NCBI GenBank assembly: GCA_019911965.1
Contig: JAIOJF010000015.1
Coordinates: forward strand, 1 to 64,000
From: Paracoccaceae bacterium
GTDB lineage: Bacteria; Pseudomonadota; Alphaproteobacteria; Rhodobacterales; Rhodobacteraceae
Reading direction: 5' to 3'
DNA: 64,000 nt
Shown: positions 24,186 through 32,597 of the stretch, piece after piece
Layout of the letters: each line of letters begins with the position of its first letter
Position numbering within the stretch: the stretch's first letter is position 1
Made by a program: the position numbers and the translations under genes
Notes under the pieces: model-generated
What the model was told of the DNA's origin: nothing
Databases searched by the model: none
Seen by the model: the letters and a program-made list of their open reading frames with translations, nothing else

Positions 24186-24217
24186 GCCCGCCCGGCAGGT
24201 TAGGCCGCCGGGCGGGC
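24186..24217 (-). terminator. strong GC hairpin between the demethylase and thioesterase genes
   Basis: GCCCGCCCGGC and GCCGGGCGGGC form a perfect 11-base stem around a ten-base loop, inside the 141-base gap downstream of the LigM-like gene. No T-run follows on either strand. It could end or attenuate transcription from the demethylase gene before the thioesterase, or stabilise the upstream mRNA. Confidence 0.5.
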
Positions 24218-24284
24218 CATTTGCAAACGCTAACGGGCGTCACCCCGATCGAGCGCTGGCTCCCCCTTCATTTCGCAATGCGCC

Positions 24285-25739
24285 TCAGACGTCCTGGACC
24301 GAGCCGCGCTTGATGCCGATCTTCGAGCGATAGGATTGCGCCGCCTGGCTGATCGGTGACGGCGCGACGGTGGCGCGGATCCTGACCTGGCTGTGCATCT
24401 CGACATTGCCGGCGCTGCGCGCGCCGCCGCCATCCTCGCCCCAGACCAGCACAACCTCGGTGCCGTGTTCGGCGAAGTCCATATCGACACTGGCCAGCGA
24501 CAGCATCGCGCGTTCGTTGACGCTGTAGCTGGGATAGATCGACAGGCCGATCATGTTGCCCTTGGTATCCTCGACCCGGTCGTAATGCATCCGCGCCGTC
24601 GCCGCCAAAGGCATCGTGATCGGCAAGGGCGCATCCCCGGTCACGGTCTCAAGCTGCGACTGGTGGATCTTCATCACATCCTCGGCATTCCAGACCAGCG
24701 TCACCTTCTTGCGGTGCGGCTTGTCCTTCATCGCCTCCAGCGCGGCACGGCCGATGTAATCGTGATCGAATTTCACCAGATGGCCGCAATTCAGATCATA
24801 AGGCGACAGGTAGTAATCCTGAATGTCGGGGCTGTAGAAACTGCCGCCCAGCGACATCCGCATAGCCGCGTTTTTTGCCGACAGCCAGTCGCGGAAACCC
24901 TTCATCTCAGGGCTGGTATAGACCGCCGATACCGGCACCGCCCACCAGCCGCTTTCGATCACGGTGGTGAAATAGGCCAGCGAGCCGATCAGCCGCAAAC
25001 CGTATTTCTTGCCCGCCTTGACCAGTGCATTGCGCACCGTACGCAGATCCGCCCAGGGGCCGGACAGTTCCAGCCCCGGCACGCCGCCCATCGTGTGGCG
25101 CATGCCGCGAACCTTGCAGCCGGCGATGTTGATCGTGTCGGATTTGAAGAACTTGATCTCGGGCAGAGGCCCGCCATGCAGTTCTTCCAGCAACTCCCAG
25201 GCGTTCGGTCCTTCGACCTGGAAACGCCAGAATTCGCGCTTCTTGGCCTTGTTCAGCGCCCACATCGGATCAAGCTCGGAGGTTACGCCGTAATCCAGCG
25301 CCTGTGCGTTATATTCAACCCAGTCCGTGGTGGCGGGGTTGCCGACCACCAGAAAATCGTCTTCTTCCAGCCGGTAGAGGATCGCATCGCCGATGACATA
25401 GCCTTCGGGCGAGCAGACCAGCAATTGCTTGGCCGCGCCGACGCCGAAATTCCTGAACGTGTTGACTGACAGATATTGCAGGAATTCCAGCGCCTTCGCG
25501 CCACGGATATGCAGGGAATGCATGTGATAGGACTGATCATGCACCGCGATGGTATTGCGCCAGGACCATTGCTCGTCGCGCCAGGTGGTGAATTCCGGGC
25601 GGACCGCATCGCCAGGCATCATCTGCGTGTAAATGGTCGAGGCGTTTTTCGGCGGGTTCCGGAACAGGTAATCGGGGATATTCGGCACCGTGGCGATAAG
25701 ATCGCTCAGCGAGGTGATCTTCGTGTCGGCTGTGGTCAT
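24285..25739 (-). CDS. tetrahydrofolate-dependent aromatic O-demethylase (LigM/DesA type, GcvT family)
   Basis: The 484-residue protein resembles Sphingobium LigM/DesA along its length: FTTWRDEQWSWRN, YVIGDAILYRLEEDDF, FWRFQVEGPNAW, GCKVRGMRHTMGG, GGSFYSPDIQDYYLSPYDL, LVKFDHDYIGRAALEA, RKKVTLVWNAEDV and TEVVLVWGEDGGG all have counterparts. These enzymes move the methyl of vanillate, syringate or 3-O-methylgallate to tetrahydrofolate. I recognise this from memory of the family, not an alignment. DmdA (dimethylsulfoniopropionate demethylase) is a relative, but the match to LigM is better. The start has AGGAA nine bases upstream. Divergent from tetR; the candidate operator at 25821-25836 lies 81 bases upstream. 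Confidence 0.85.
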   Translation of the reverse strand: MTTADTKITSLSDLIATVPNIPDYLFRNPPKNASTIYTQMMPGDAVRPEFTTWRDEQWSWRNTIAVHDQSYHMHSLHIRGAKALEFLQYLSVNTFRNFGVGAAKQLLVCSPEGYVIGDAILYRLEEDDFLVVGNPATTDWVEYNAQALDYGVTSELDPMWALNKAKKREFWRFQVEGPNAWELLEELHGGPLPEIKFFKSDTINIAGCKVRGMRHTMGGVPGLELSGPWADLRTVRNALVKAGKKYGLRLIGSLAYFTTVIESGWWAVPVSAVYTSPEMKGFRDWLSAKNAAMRMSLGGSFYSPDIQDYYLSPYDLNCGHLVKFDHDYIGRAALEAMKDKPHRKKVTLVWNAEDVMKIHQSQLETVTGDAPLPITMPLAATARMHYDRVEDTKGNMIGLSIYPSYSVNERAMLSLASVDMDFAEHGTEVVLVWGEDGGGARSAGNVEMHSQVRIRATVAPSPISQAAQSYRSKIGIKRGSVQDV

Positions 25740-25820
25740 TCTCGGTGTTCCTTTCGATTACCGGCGGCGCAGAACCTGCCGCCAGGCACTTGGGTCAAAA
25801 ACGCTGGCGCTCCGGAATAA

Positions 25821-25836
25821 TCTATACTACTATAGA
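25821..25836. promoter_or_regulatory. candidate TetR operator, site 1
   Basis: TCTATACTACTATAGA has perfect six-base arms (TCTATA/TATAGA) around four bases. It lies in the 267-base divergent region between the demethylase and tetR. The same pattern recurs at 26633-26648 in front of the acyl-CoA ligase, and both copies continue TATAGAAA. Confidence 0.6.
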
Positions 25837-26006
25837 AATAGATCAACAAGGATTTTGCCGCTCCGGCACTTTTGTTGGCGCGCCGCCTTCGCACGGAACC
25901 GCGCTGGATTGCCTTTGCGCTTTCCTGCAAGCCCGGAGTCGCTTAAAACAATCCGCAACCCCGGTGCCCGAAGCAGCGCGCCGAATGTGAAAGAGGACAG
26001 GCGAAC

Positions 26007-26639
26007 ATGGCAACCGAACGGGCAGCGGCGCGCAAGCCGAGCATCCGCAAGCGCAATGACGAGATTTTCGATGCCGCAGCCCGGGTCTTTGCCGAGCGCG
26101 GCTATCACGGTGCATCAACCCAGGACATTGCCGATCTGCTGGGGATGCGCCAGGCCAGCCTGTACTATTATTTCAGCTCCAAAGAGGCCGCGCTGGAAGA
26201 GGTCTGCGCGATAGGTGCGGCGGGATTCGTTGAAAACGCTGAAGAAATTGCCGCCAATGACGCCGGACCAACCGAAAAGCTGCGGGCGCTGGCCAGCGTT
26301 CACATCACGCCGCTGGCCGAGCGCCCGGATTTCACACGTACCTTCCTGAACGAACGCAAATGGCTGCCGACCGAAAGCCGGCGGCGCATCGGCGGCATGT
26401 CCCGGCGGATCGAGGCGATTTTCGAGGGCGTCATCCGCGCCGGCATGCGCCAGGGCGAATTTCGCAGCGATCTGAACGTGCGCCTGACGATGTTCGGCAT
26501 CCTCGGCATGGTCAATTCGGTGCAGATCTGGCTGGATCGCGCCAACAAGACGCCCTCCGAGATTGCCGAATACCTGGCCGACATGGCGGTTGCCAGCGTG
26601 CGTGCAGTTGATCCGCCAGAGCCGGAAAAAAATATATAG
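26007..26639 (+). CDS. TetR/AcrR-family transcriptional regulator
   Basis: The 210-residue protein has a typical N-terminal helix-turn-helix at about 37-57 (STQDIADLLGMRQASLYYYF) after FDAAARVFAERGYHGA. The C-terminal ligand domain has the pattern of regulators of fatty-acid or aromatic acyl-CoA metabolism. Between a divergent demethylase and a co-directional acyl-CoA ligase, it is probably the local repressor, relieved by a CoA ester. The second operator-like repeat overlaps its own stop codon. Confidence 0.9.
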   Translation: MATERAAARKPSIRKRNDEIFDAAARVFAERGYHGASTQDIADLLGMRQASLYYYFSSKEAALEEVCAIGAAGFVENAEEIAANDAGPTEKLRALASVHITPLAERPDFTRTFLNERKWLPTESRRRIGGMSRRIEAIFEGVIRAGMRQGEFRSDLNVRLTMFGILGMVNSVQIWLDRANKTPSEIAEYLADMAVASVRAVDPPEPEKNI

Positions 26640-26648
26640 CTTTATAGA
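26633..26648. promoter_or_regulatory. candidate TetR operator, site 2
   Basis: TATATAGCTTTATAGA matches site 1 in the right arm exactly and in five of six left-arm bases. It covers the tetR stop codon (TAG at 26637-26639) and lies 53 bases before the acyl-CoA ligase start. A further CTATAG at 26658-26663 could be part of the -10 region. Confidence 0.55.
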
Positions 26649-26701
26649 AAAGTCGCGCTATAGTTCAAGCTGATCTCAAGGTTTGAGAAAGGCTGTGCAG
26701 G

Positions 26702-28576
26702 GTGTCCAACGCGTTCGATGTAGAATATGGCCGCCTGCGTCGGATGACGCTGCCGGGCCTGCTTTGTGAAAACGCGCAGCGCCAACCCGATGCCGTCGCC
26801 TATCGCGCCAAGCTGCGCGGCGTTTACCACGAACGTAGCTGGGTCGATTATGCCGGAAGAGTGGCCAGATGCGCCGCGGCGTTTGAAAAGCTGGGCCTCG
26901 CCGGTGGCGAGCGGGTCGCCATCATGGGCAATCCCTGCGAGGAATGGATGATCGCCGATCAGGCGGCACAGGCCCTTGGCGGCATCTCCTACGGCATCTA
27001 CCCGACCGCCTCGTCCGAGGAAATCGCCTATCAGATGCGCGATGGCGGCGCGGTGCTGTTCGTGGCCGAGAACCAGGAATATGTCGACAAGATACTGGCG
27101 ATTGCGGATACGCTGGACAACCTGCGCCATATCGTGGTGATCGACGCCACGGCGATGTTCGCCTATGACGATCCGCGCCTGAAAACCTATGACGATCTGG
27201 TCGCGGAGGAAACCGCCGGGCCGGGCTGGCTGGCGGATCGTGCCGCCAGACTGGACCCGGACGCACCTGCGTTCATCGTCTATACCTCGGGCACCACCGG
27301 CGCGCCCAAGGGGGCGGTGATCTCGCATGGCAGGCATCTGGCGGCAACCTACAATATCGTCACGATCTATCCGATGCTGGCCGAGCGGGAACAACGCGCG
27401 GTGGTGTTCCTGCCGCTGTGCCATGTGCTGGGCCGCGATATCGCCATGACTCTGCCGATGCTTTCCCGGCTGGTGCCGCATTTCGGCGAGGATGTCGAGG
27501 ATATCGCCACAACGATGTTCGAGGTCGCGCCAACGGTCCTGTTCACGGTGCCGCGCTATTTGCAGAAATTCGCCTCGCAAATCCTGATCGGCATCGCCAA
27601 GACCACCGGGCTGAAGCGCAGCGCATATGAATTCGCCATGAAACTGGCTCGCCGGACGGCTGAGGCACGATGGAACGGCCCCCTCACTATCGGCCAGGCG
27701 GCCGGGTTTTCCGCAGCCTGGGGGGCGGTGTTCCGGCCGATCCTGAACAAGTTCGGCCTCGACAAGCTGGAACTGGTGATATCCGGCGGCGCCCCGTTGC
27801 CGACGGACATTGGTGCATTGTGGCAGATCTACGGGCTGAACGTGGTCGAGATGTATGGCCAGACCGAAACCGCCGGCGGCATCATCGCCGGGCAGACCGG
27901 CCCATACGCGCGCCCCGGCTCCGTGGGCATCATTCCCCCCGGCTGGAACATCAGGTTTTCCGAAACCGGCGAGATCGAGGTGCACAGCCCCGATCTGTTC
28001 GATCGCTACTGGAACAACGACGCCGCCACCGCCGAGGCCTTTACCGAGGACGGCTGGCTGCGCACCGGCGATATCGGCGAGATGGTGGATGGCCAGTTGA
28101 AGCTGATCGACCGCGCCCGCGATTTCATCGTCACCGCCGGGGGCAAGACGATCTCGCCCAGCTATGTCGAAAACGCCTTCCGCTCCAGCCCCTATTTCAG
28201 CGAGGTGGTGGTGTTCGGTCAGGGCCGCAAATATCTGACAGCACTGGTGGAAATAGATTTCGACATGGTCTCGGACTGGGCGCGCCGCAACGATGTCAGC
28301 TATTCCGGCTTTACCAGCCTCACGCGCAATCCGGCGGTGTTCGACCTTTTGGCGGGGGAAATCGCCAAGGGCAATGAACGGTTGGCAAGGGTCGAACAGA
28401 TCAAGGATTTCCGCATTCTCTACAAGGAACTCGACCCCGAGGAAGAAGGCGAACCGGTGACCCCGACGCGCAAGATCAAGCGCGGCCTGATGCTGAAGAA
28501 ATATGCCGAACTGGTCGAGGAAATGTATGACGACAGGGAGGACCGCCTGGTTGCCGCCGCCATCGGCGCGGACTGA
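26702..28576 (+). CDS. AMP-forming acyl-CoA/aryl-CoA ligase, long-chain type
   Basis: Activates a carboxylic acid to its CoA thioester with ATP. The 624-residue ANL-superfamily protein shows the P-loop YTSGTTGAPKGAV, the adenylate motif MYGQTETAGG, DGWLRTGDIGE and the C-terminal hinge region IDRARDFIVTAGGKTISP. Length and the RKIKRG motif resemble the long-chain FadD15/bubblegum group. Genes of this subtype often sit beside liv-type transporters in aromatic or side-chain catabolic clusters, so an arylalkanoate such as a phenylpropanoid is as likely as a fatty acid. Start is GTG, with GAAAGG about ten bases upstream. First gene of the ligase-liv operon. Confidence 0.88.
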   Translation: MSNAFDVEYGRLRRMTLPGLLCENAQRQPDAVAYRAKLRGVYHERSWVDYAGRVARCAAAFEKLGLAGGERVAIMGNPCEEWMIADQAAQALGGISYGIYPTASSEEIAYQMRDGGAVLFVAENQEYVDKILAIADTLDNLRHIVVIDATAMFAYDDPRLKTYDDLVAEETAGPGWLADRAARLDPDAPAFIVYTSGTTGAPKGAVISHGRHLAATYNIVTIYPMLAEREQRAVVFLPLCHVLGRDIAMTLPMLSRLVPHFGEDVEDIATTMFEVAPTVLFTVPRYLQKFASQILIGIAKTTGLKRSAYEFAMKLARRTAEARWNGPLTIGQAAGFSAAWGAVFRPILNKFGLDKLELVISGGAPLPTDIGALWQIYGLNVVEMYGQTETAGGIIAGQTGPYARPGSVGIIPPGWNIRFSETGEIEVHSPDLFDRYWNNDAATAEAFTEDGWLRTGDIGEMVDGQLKLIDRARDFIVTAGGKTISPSYVENAFRSSPYFSEVVVFGQGRKYLTALVEIDFDMVSDWARRNDVSYSGFTSLTRNPAVFDLLAGEIAKGNERLARVEQIKDFRILYKELDPEEEGEPVTPTRKIKRGLMLKKYAELVEEMYDDREDRLVAAAIGAD

Positions 28577-28594
28577 CAGGTTCAACACCAGCAA

Positions 28595-28613
28595 GCGGCC
28601 GCCAAACGGCCGC
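28595..28613 (+). other. intergenic mRNA hairpin between ligase and binding-protein genes
   Basis: GCGGCCG-CCAAA-CGGCCGC is a perfect seven-base stem with a five-base loop, without a T-run, just upstream of the binding-protein ribosome site. A role in mRNA processing or stability is inferred. Confidence 0.4.
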
Positions 28614-28635
28614 GAAGCCCAGAAAGGACGAAACC

Positions 28636-29799
28636 ATGAAGAAAATCTGTATGATCGCCAGCATCGTCGCGGCCAGTTTTCATGCCTCGGGTGCAATGGC
28701 TGAGGATGCCCTGAAAATCGGCCTGACCGGGGCCCTGACCGGGCCGGTTGCGGGCACCTACGCCCCCGCTGTCGAGGGGCTGCGCCTCTATGTCGATGCC
28801 CTGAATGCGGGAGGCGGCATCAATGGCGCAATGGTCGAGCTGATCCTGCAGGACGACGGCGCGGAGCCGTCGCGTGCCGCGGCCAATGCCAAGCGGTTCA
28901 TCACCCAGGACAATGTGGTGATGATGATCAATGCCAGCCTGTCCTCGACCTTCGCGCCCAGCATCGCGGAAACCAGCCGCGCCGGGGTGCCGCTGATGTT
29001 CGCCGCCTCGGCCTGCCCGCAGGAAGTTTTCCCGCCGGCCAATGCCAACCTGTTCTGCACCACCGCCTTTGGTGCAAAATATGACAGCCACGCCGCACTT
29101 CAGTTTATCGAAGGCCAGGCCGGCAGCGATATCAAGATCGGCTTCCAGGCGATGGCGATTCCCCTGTCGCGCGGCGAGATCGACTATGCCGAAGGCGTGG
29201 CCGCAAGCATGGGCATGACCCCGGTGGCCAAGGAAATCACCCCGCCTCCGGCCCCGGATTACTCGCCCTTTGCCTCGAATATCAGCGATGCCGGTGCGGA
29301 ATGGGTCTGGTCCTGGGCACCCTGGGGCGCACAGGTAAAGACATTCGAGGCGCTGCGGCGGCTCGGCTGGAGCGGCTCCTATGTCGCCTATGCGCATCTG
29401 GAAGCCGAAAGCGAACTGGCGCGGGTGCATGACGAGACCTTCTATCTGGTCGGCGCCAATGCCCTGTTCACCGAAAACCTGCCGGTGATGCAGACCATAA
29501 CCGCTGCTGCCCAGGCCGCCGGGTCCAGCTATGCGGCAAACCAGCTTACCGAGGGCTGGATCGCCGGTATGGTGATCGAGGCGGCGCTGAAGGCGGCGTC
29601 GGACCCCGGCGATGCCGGTTCGGTGCGTGACGCGATGTCGAACCTGACCGTCGATCTGCAGGGGCTTCGCGGCGGCCCGCTGGTCTGGACGGAAACCAAC
29701 CATTTCCGCACCACGCAAAGCTATCGCGTCTATCGCTGGAATGCGGCGAACAATGCGATCGAAACGGTGCAGGACTGGACATCGTTCGACGTCGAATAA
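28636..29799 (+). CDS. ABC transporter substrate-binding protein, Leu/Ile/Val-aromatic type
   Basis: The 387-residue periplasmic protein has a signal peptide (about 1-22, cut after AMA). It then shows KIGLTGALTGPVAG and a type I periplasmic-binding fold of the LivJ/Leu-binding family (Peripla_BP_6). RBS AAGGA. It heads a full permease/ATPase set (livHMFG-like). Several members of this family bind aromatic acids rather than amino acids. The neighbouring ligase and O-demethylase make a lignin-derived aromatic acid the preferred hypothesis; nothing in the sequence alone fixes the ligand. Confidence 0.9.
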   Translation: MKKICMIASIVAASFHASGAMAEDALKIGLTGALTGPVAGTYAPAVEGLRLYVDALNAGGGINGAMVELILQDDGAEPSRAAANAKRFITQDNVVMMINASLSSTFAPSIAETSRAGVPLMFAASACPQEVFPPANANLFCTTAFGAKYDSHAALQFIEGQAGSDIKIGFQAMAIPLSRGEIDYAEGVAASMGMTPVAKEITPPPAPDYSPFASNISDAGAEWVWSWAPWGAQVKTFEALRRLGWSGSYVAYAHLEAESELARVHDETFYLVGANALFTENLPVMQTITAAAQAAGSSYAANQLTEGWIAGMVIEAALKAASDPGDAGSVRDAMSNLTVDLQGLRGGPLVWTETNHFRTTQSYRVYRWNAANNAIETVQDWTSFDVE

Positions 29800-29804
29800 A
29801 CGTT

Positions 29805-29820
29805 CGGGCCTGATGGCCCG
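29805..29820 (+). other. hairpin after the binding-protein gene
   Basis: CGGGCC-TGAT-GGCCCG forms a perfect six-base stem right after the binding-protein stop. Hairpins here commonly stabilise the upstream message so that binding protein exceeds permease; this is inferred by analogy. Confidence 0.4.
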
Positions 29821-29855
29821 GCCTGTCCCAACCCGACCGAGAAGGTAGGTTCCGA

Positions 29856-30728
29856 ATGCAGTTTGCCGTGAATATCCTGGTCCTGGCCTCGATCTATGCA
29901 TTGATCGCCAGCGGCTATGTGCTGATCTACCGGGTCAGCCGGGTTCTCAACCTTGCGCATGGCGAATTGATGATGTTCGGGGCCTACCTTCTGGTCACCA
30001 CCGCGGCGGGGCTGTCCTCCAGCCCCGTTGTCGCCATCCTGCTGGCCCTGGCGATGAGCCTCATGGTCGGCGGTCTGGTCTATCTGTTCCTGATGCGGCG
30101 CATGACCGGCGAGATGGCGCTGGCAGCGGTTCTGACCACGGTGGCGCTGGGAATCCTGTTGCGCGGGCTGATCCTGATGTTCTGGTCGGCCAGCCCGCAG
30201 CATCCACGCGACACGCTTGGCTGGGAGAACCCGGTGCTGATGCTGCCGGGCGATGCGCGGATTTCGCTGTTCGCGGCCTTGCTGGTTGCATCCACGATAC
30301 TGGTCTATGCCGGCCTGTTCGCGTTTCTGCGGTTCAGCCGCTGGGGCATGCGGATGCGCGCCGCCGGTCAAAATCCGCTGCTGGCGGCACAGCGGGGCAT
30401 CAACCTGCATGCCGTTTTTGCCCTGGCCTGGGCGCTGTCAACCTTCACCGGTGCAATTGCAGGCATGCTGATCGCGCTCGATTCCGGGCTGGACAGCACG
30501 ATGGTGATGATCGGCCTGAAGGCGTTTCCGGCGGCACTGGTCGGCGGGCTGGACAGCCTGCTGGGGGCGTTGATCGGGGCGCTGATCATCGCCGCCGCCG
30601 AAGTGGGGGTGATCAAATATGTCGATCCCCTGCTGGCGGATGTCATCCCCTTTGCCGTGCTGGTGGTGATGCTGGTGATCCGTCCCTGGGGTCTGTTCGG
30701 AACGCGCGAGGAGCTTGATCGTGTCTAA
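29856..30728 (+). CDS. branched-chain-type ABC permease, LivH-like
   Basis: The 290-residue inner-membrane protein has about eight hydrophobic segments and the LivH start pattern (ASIYALIASGYVLIYRVSRVLNLAHGELMMFGAYL). It pairs with the LivM-like protein to form the channel. The start has GGTAGG upstream. The stop overlaps the livM-like start by eight bases. Confidence 0.92.
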   Translation: MQFAVNILVLASIYALIASGYVLIYRVSRVLNLAHGELMMFGAYLLVTTAAGLSSSPVVAILLALAMSLMVGGLVYLFLMRRMTGEMALAAVLTTVALGILLRGLILMFWSASPQHPRDTLGWENPVLMLPGDARISLFAALLVASTILVYAGLFAFLRFSRWGMRMRAAGQNPLLAAQRGINLHAVFALAWALSTFTGAIAGMLIALDSGLDSTMVMIGLKAFPAALVGGLDSLLGALIGALIIAAAEVGVIKYVDPLLADVIPFAVLVVMLVIRPWGLFGTREELDRV

Positions 30729-31800
30729 GCCCCTGCCAAACGCATCGGGCCATTTCCGCCGCTCGCATGCTGACGAATTCCGCCTGATCGAAACCGGGTT
30801 TTCCCGGACGATGCTGGCGCTGTTCATCATCGCGCTGGTCTCGTTTCCGTTCCTGTTCTCGTCCTTCTATGTCGATCTGGCGGCGCAGGTATTCCTGGCC
30901 TCCATCGGGGCCTTGTCGCTGATGTTGTTGACCGGGATTGCCGGGCAGATCAGCCTTGGTCATGCCGGGCTGATCGCGGCGGGGGCATTCACCGCCGGTA
31001 TCCTGTTCAAGGAATTCGCCCTGCCGTTCTGGGTGACCATTCCGGCAGCCGCACTGGTCGGTGCCGGTATCGGCGTTCTGTTCGGCCTGCCGTCGCTCAG
31101 GCTGCGCGGCCTCTATCTGGCGGTCTCGACGCTGGCGCTGCATTTCATCGTGGTGTTTCTGGGCGGCGAATATGAAACCCGCCGGGGGTTTTCGACCGGC
31201 ATCCTGATCGACCCGCCGGTGGTGTTCGGATACGAGGTCTATTCCACCCGTGCCTGGTATTTCACGCTGGCGGTTGCGGCGGCGGTCACGCTATGGATCT
31301 GCATCAACCTGATGCGCTCGCGCTCGGGGCGGGCGTGGAAATCCATCCACGCCAACGAGACCGTGGCCGAGGCGATCGGCATCGGTGTCACCCGCTACAA
31401 GTTGCTGGCCTTCGTCGTCTCGTCGTCCATGACCGCCGTTGCCGGGGCCTTGTTCGCCTATTATCGCGGCTTCGTCTCGATCGAGGCGTTTTCGCTTTAC
31501 CTGACCATTCAATATGTGGCGATGATCATCATCGGCGGCATGGGCAGCCTGCTTGGGGCCTTGCTGGGCGCGGTTTTCGTGACGCTGTTTCCCTATATCA
31601 TCGAAGCGCTGGTCAGCGTGCTGCCGGGGGCCGACCGGCTGGCCGGATCGGTCTTCGCCTTCAACTATGCCGCGTTCGGCATCGTGATGATCCTGTTCCT
31701 GGTGTTCGAGCCGCAAGGCCTGGTCGGCATCTGGCGGCGCATCCGCGACTATTTCGTGCTGTGGCCGTTCCGCTTCAAGGCGATGGGAGGGCGCAAATGA
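30721..31800 (+). CDS. branched-chain-type ABC permease, LivM-like
   Basis: The 359-residue polytopic membrane protein has the family segment LLTGIAGQISLGHAGLIAAGAF and FEPQGLVGIWRRI at the end. I chose GTG at 30721, which has GAGGAG seven bases upstream, over a TTG two codons earlier. The stop overlaps the next ATPase gene as ATGA. Confidence 0.92.
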   Translation: MSKPLPNASGHFRRSHADEFRLIETGFSRTMLALFIIALVSFPFLFSSFYVDLAAQVFLASIGALSLMLLTGIAGQISLGHAGLIAAGAFTAGILFKEFALPFWVTIPAAALVGAGIGVLFGLPSLRLRGLYLAVSTLALHFIVVFLGGEYETRRGFSTGILIDPPVVFGYEVYSTRAWYFTLAVAAAVTLWICINLMRSRSGRAWKSIHANETVAEAIGIGVTRYKLLAFVVSSSMTAVAGALFAYYRGFVSIEAFSLYLTIQYVAMIIIGGMGSLLGALLGAVFVTLFPYIIEALVSVLPGADRLAGSVFAFNYAAFGIVMILFLVFEPQGLVGIWRRIRDYFVLWPFRFKAMGGRK

Positions 31801-32597
31801 CCGCCGAACCGCTGCTTGTCGTGGAAAAGCTGGAGGTTGTCTATCAGCGCGCCATCACCGCCATTCAGGGCGTGTCGCTGAAGGTCTATCCCAACCAGAT
31901 CGTGGCGCTGCTGGGCACCAACGGGGCCGGCAAGACAACCACCTTGCGGGCGATTTCTGGCTTTCTGGGGCTGGACGATGCGCGGGTGACGGAAGGCACG
32001 GTCACCTATCGCGGCATCCACTTGGAAAACCGCGAACCCTACGAGGTTACCCGGCATGGCCTGTCGCTGGTGCCCGAGCGCGACAAGGTGTTTCCGAACC
32101 TGACAGTCGCCGAGAACCTGGCCGTGGTGCCCGGGCGACGGGGCCGAAGCAACCGCCGCATGCTGGAGCAGGTCTACCACTTCTTCCCCGGCCTGAAGGA
32201 TTTGCGCAGGCGCGAGGCCGGGCTTTTGTCGGGCGGCGAGCGGCAGATGCTGGCGGTTGCCGCCGGGCTGATGTGCGATCCCGAAATGCTGCTGATTGAT
32301 GAATTGTCGCTGGGCCTGTCGCCGGTCGCGGTGCAAAGCCTGACTGCCAGCCTTGTCGCCATCCGTAACGAATTGAAGATCAGCATCCTTCTGGTCGAAC
32401 AAAGCGCGGTCGTGGCGCTGGAAATCGCCGATATGGGCTATGTGCTGGAAAATGGCCGCGTGGTACTGGACGGCGATGCCCAGAGGTTGCTGAACCATTC
32501 CGACGTGCAGGAATTCTATCTCGGACATACCGGCGGCGACCGGCGCAGTTATCGTGACGTGAAACAATATCGCCGGAACCGGAGGTGGTATGGCTGA
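31797..32597 (+). CDS. branched-chain-type ABC ATPase, LivF-like
   Basis: The 266-residue cytoplasmic ATPase has Walker A GTNGAGKTT, signature LSGGERQMLAVA and Walker B MLLIDELSLGLSP, in the LivF subfamily pattern (LSLGLSPV). The C-terminal ~15 residues are unusually Arg/Tyr-rich (SYRDVKQYRRNRRWYG). Gene order is F before G, unlike E. coli livKHMGF. Confidence 0.92.
   Translation: MTAEPLLVVEKLEVVYQRAITAIQGVSLKVYPNQIVALLGTNGAGKTTTLRAISGFLGLDDARVTEGTVTYRGIHLENREPYEVTRHGLSLVPERDKVFPNLTVAENLAVVPGRRGRSNRRMLEQVYHFFPGLKDLRRREAGLLSGGERQMLAVAAGLMCDPEMLLIDELSLGLSPVAVQSLTASLVAIRNELKISILLVEQSAVVALEIADMGYVLENGRVVLDGDAQRLLNHSDVQEFYLGHTGGDRRSYRDVKQYRRNRRWYG

Noticed and set aside
26642-28696. A 684-codon open frame on the minus strand opposite the acyl-CoA ligase gene
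   Set aside because: Composition is His/Arg/Gln-rich shadow coding typical of the antisense of GC-rich genes; it has no recognisable domain and the plus strand encodes a clear ligase.
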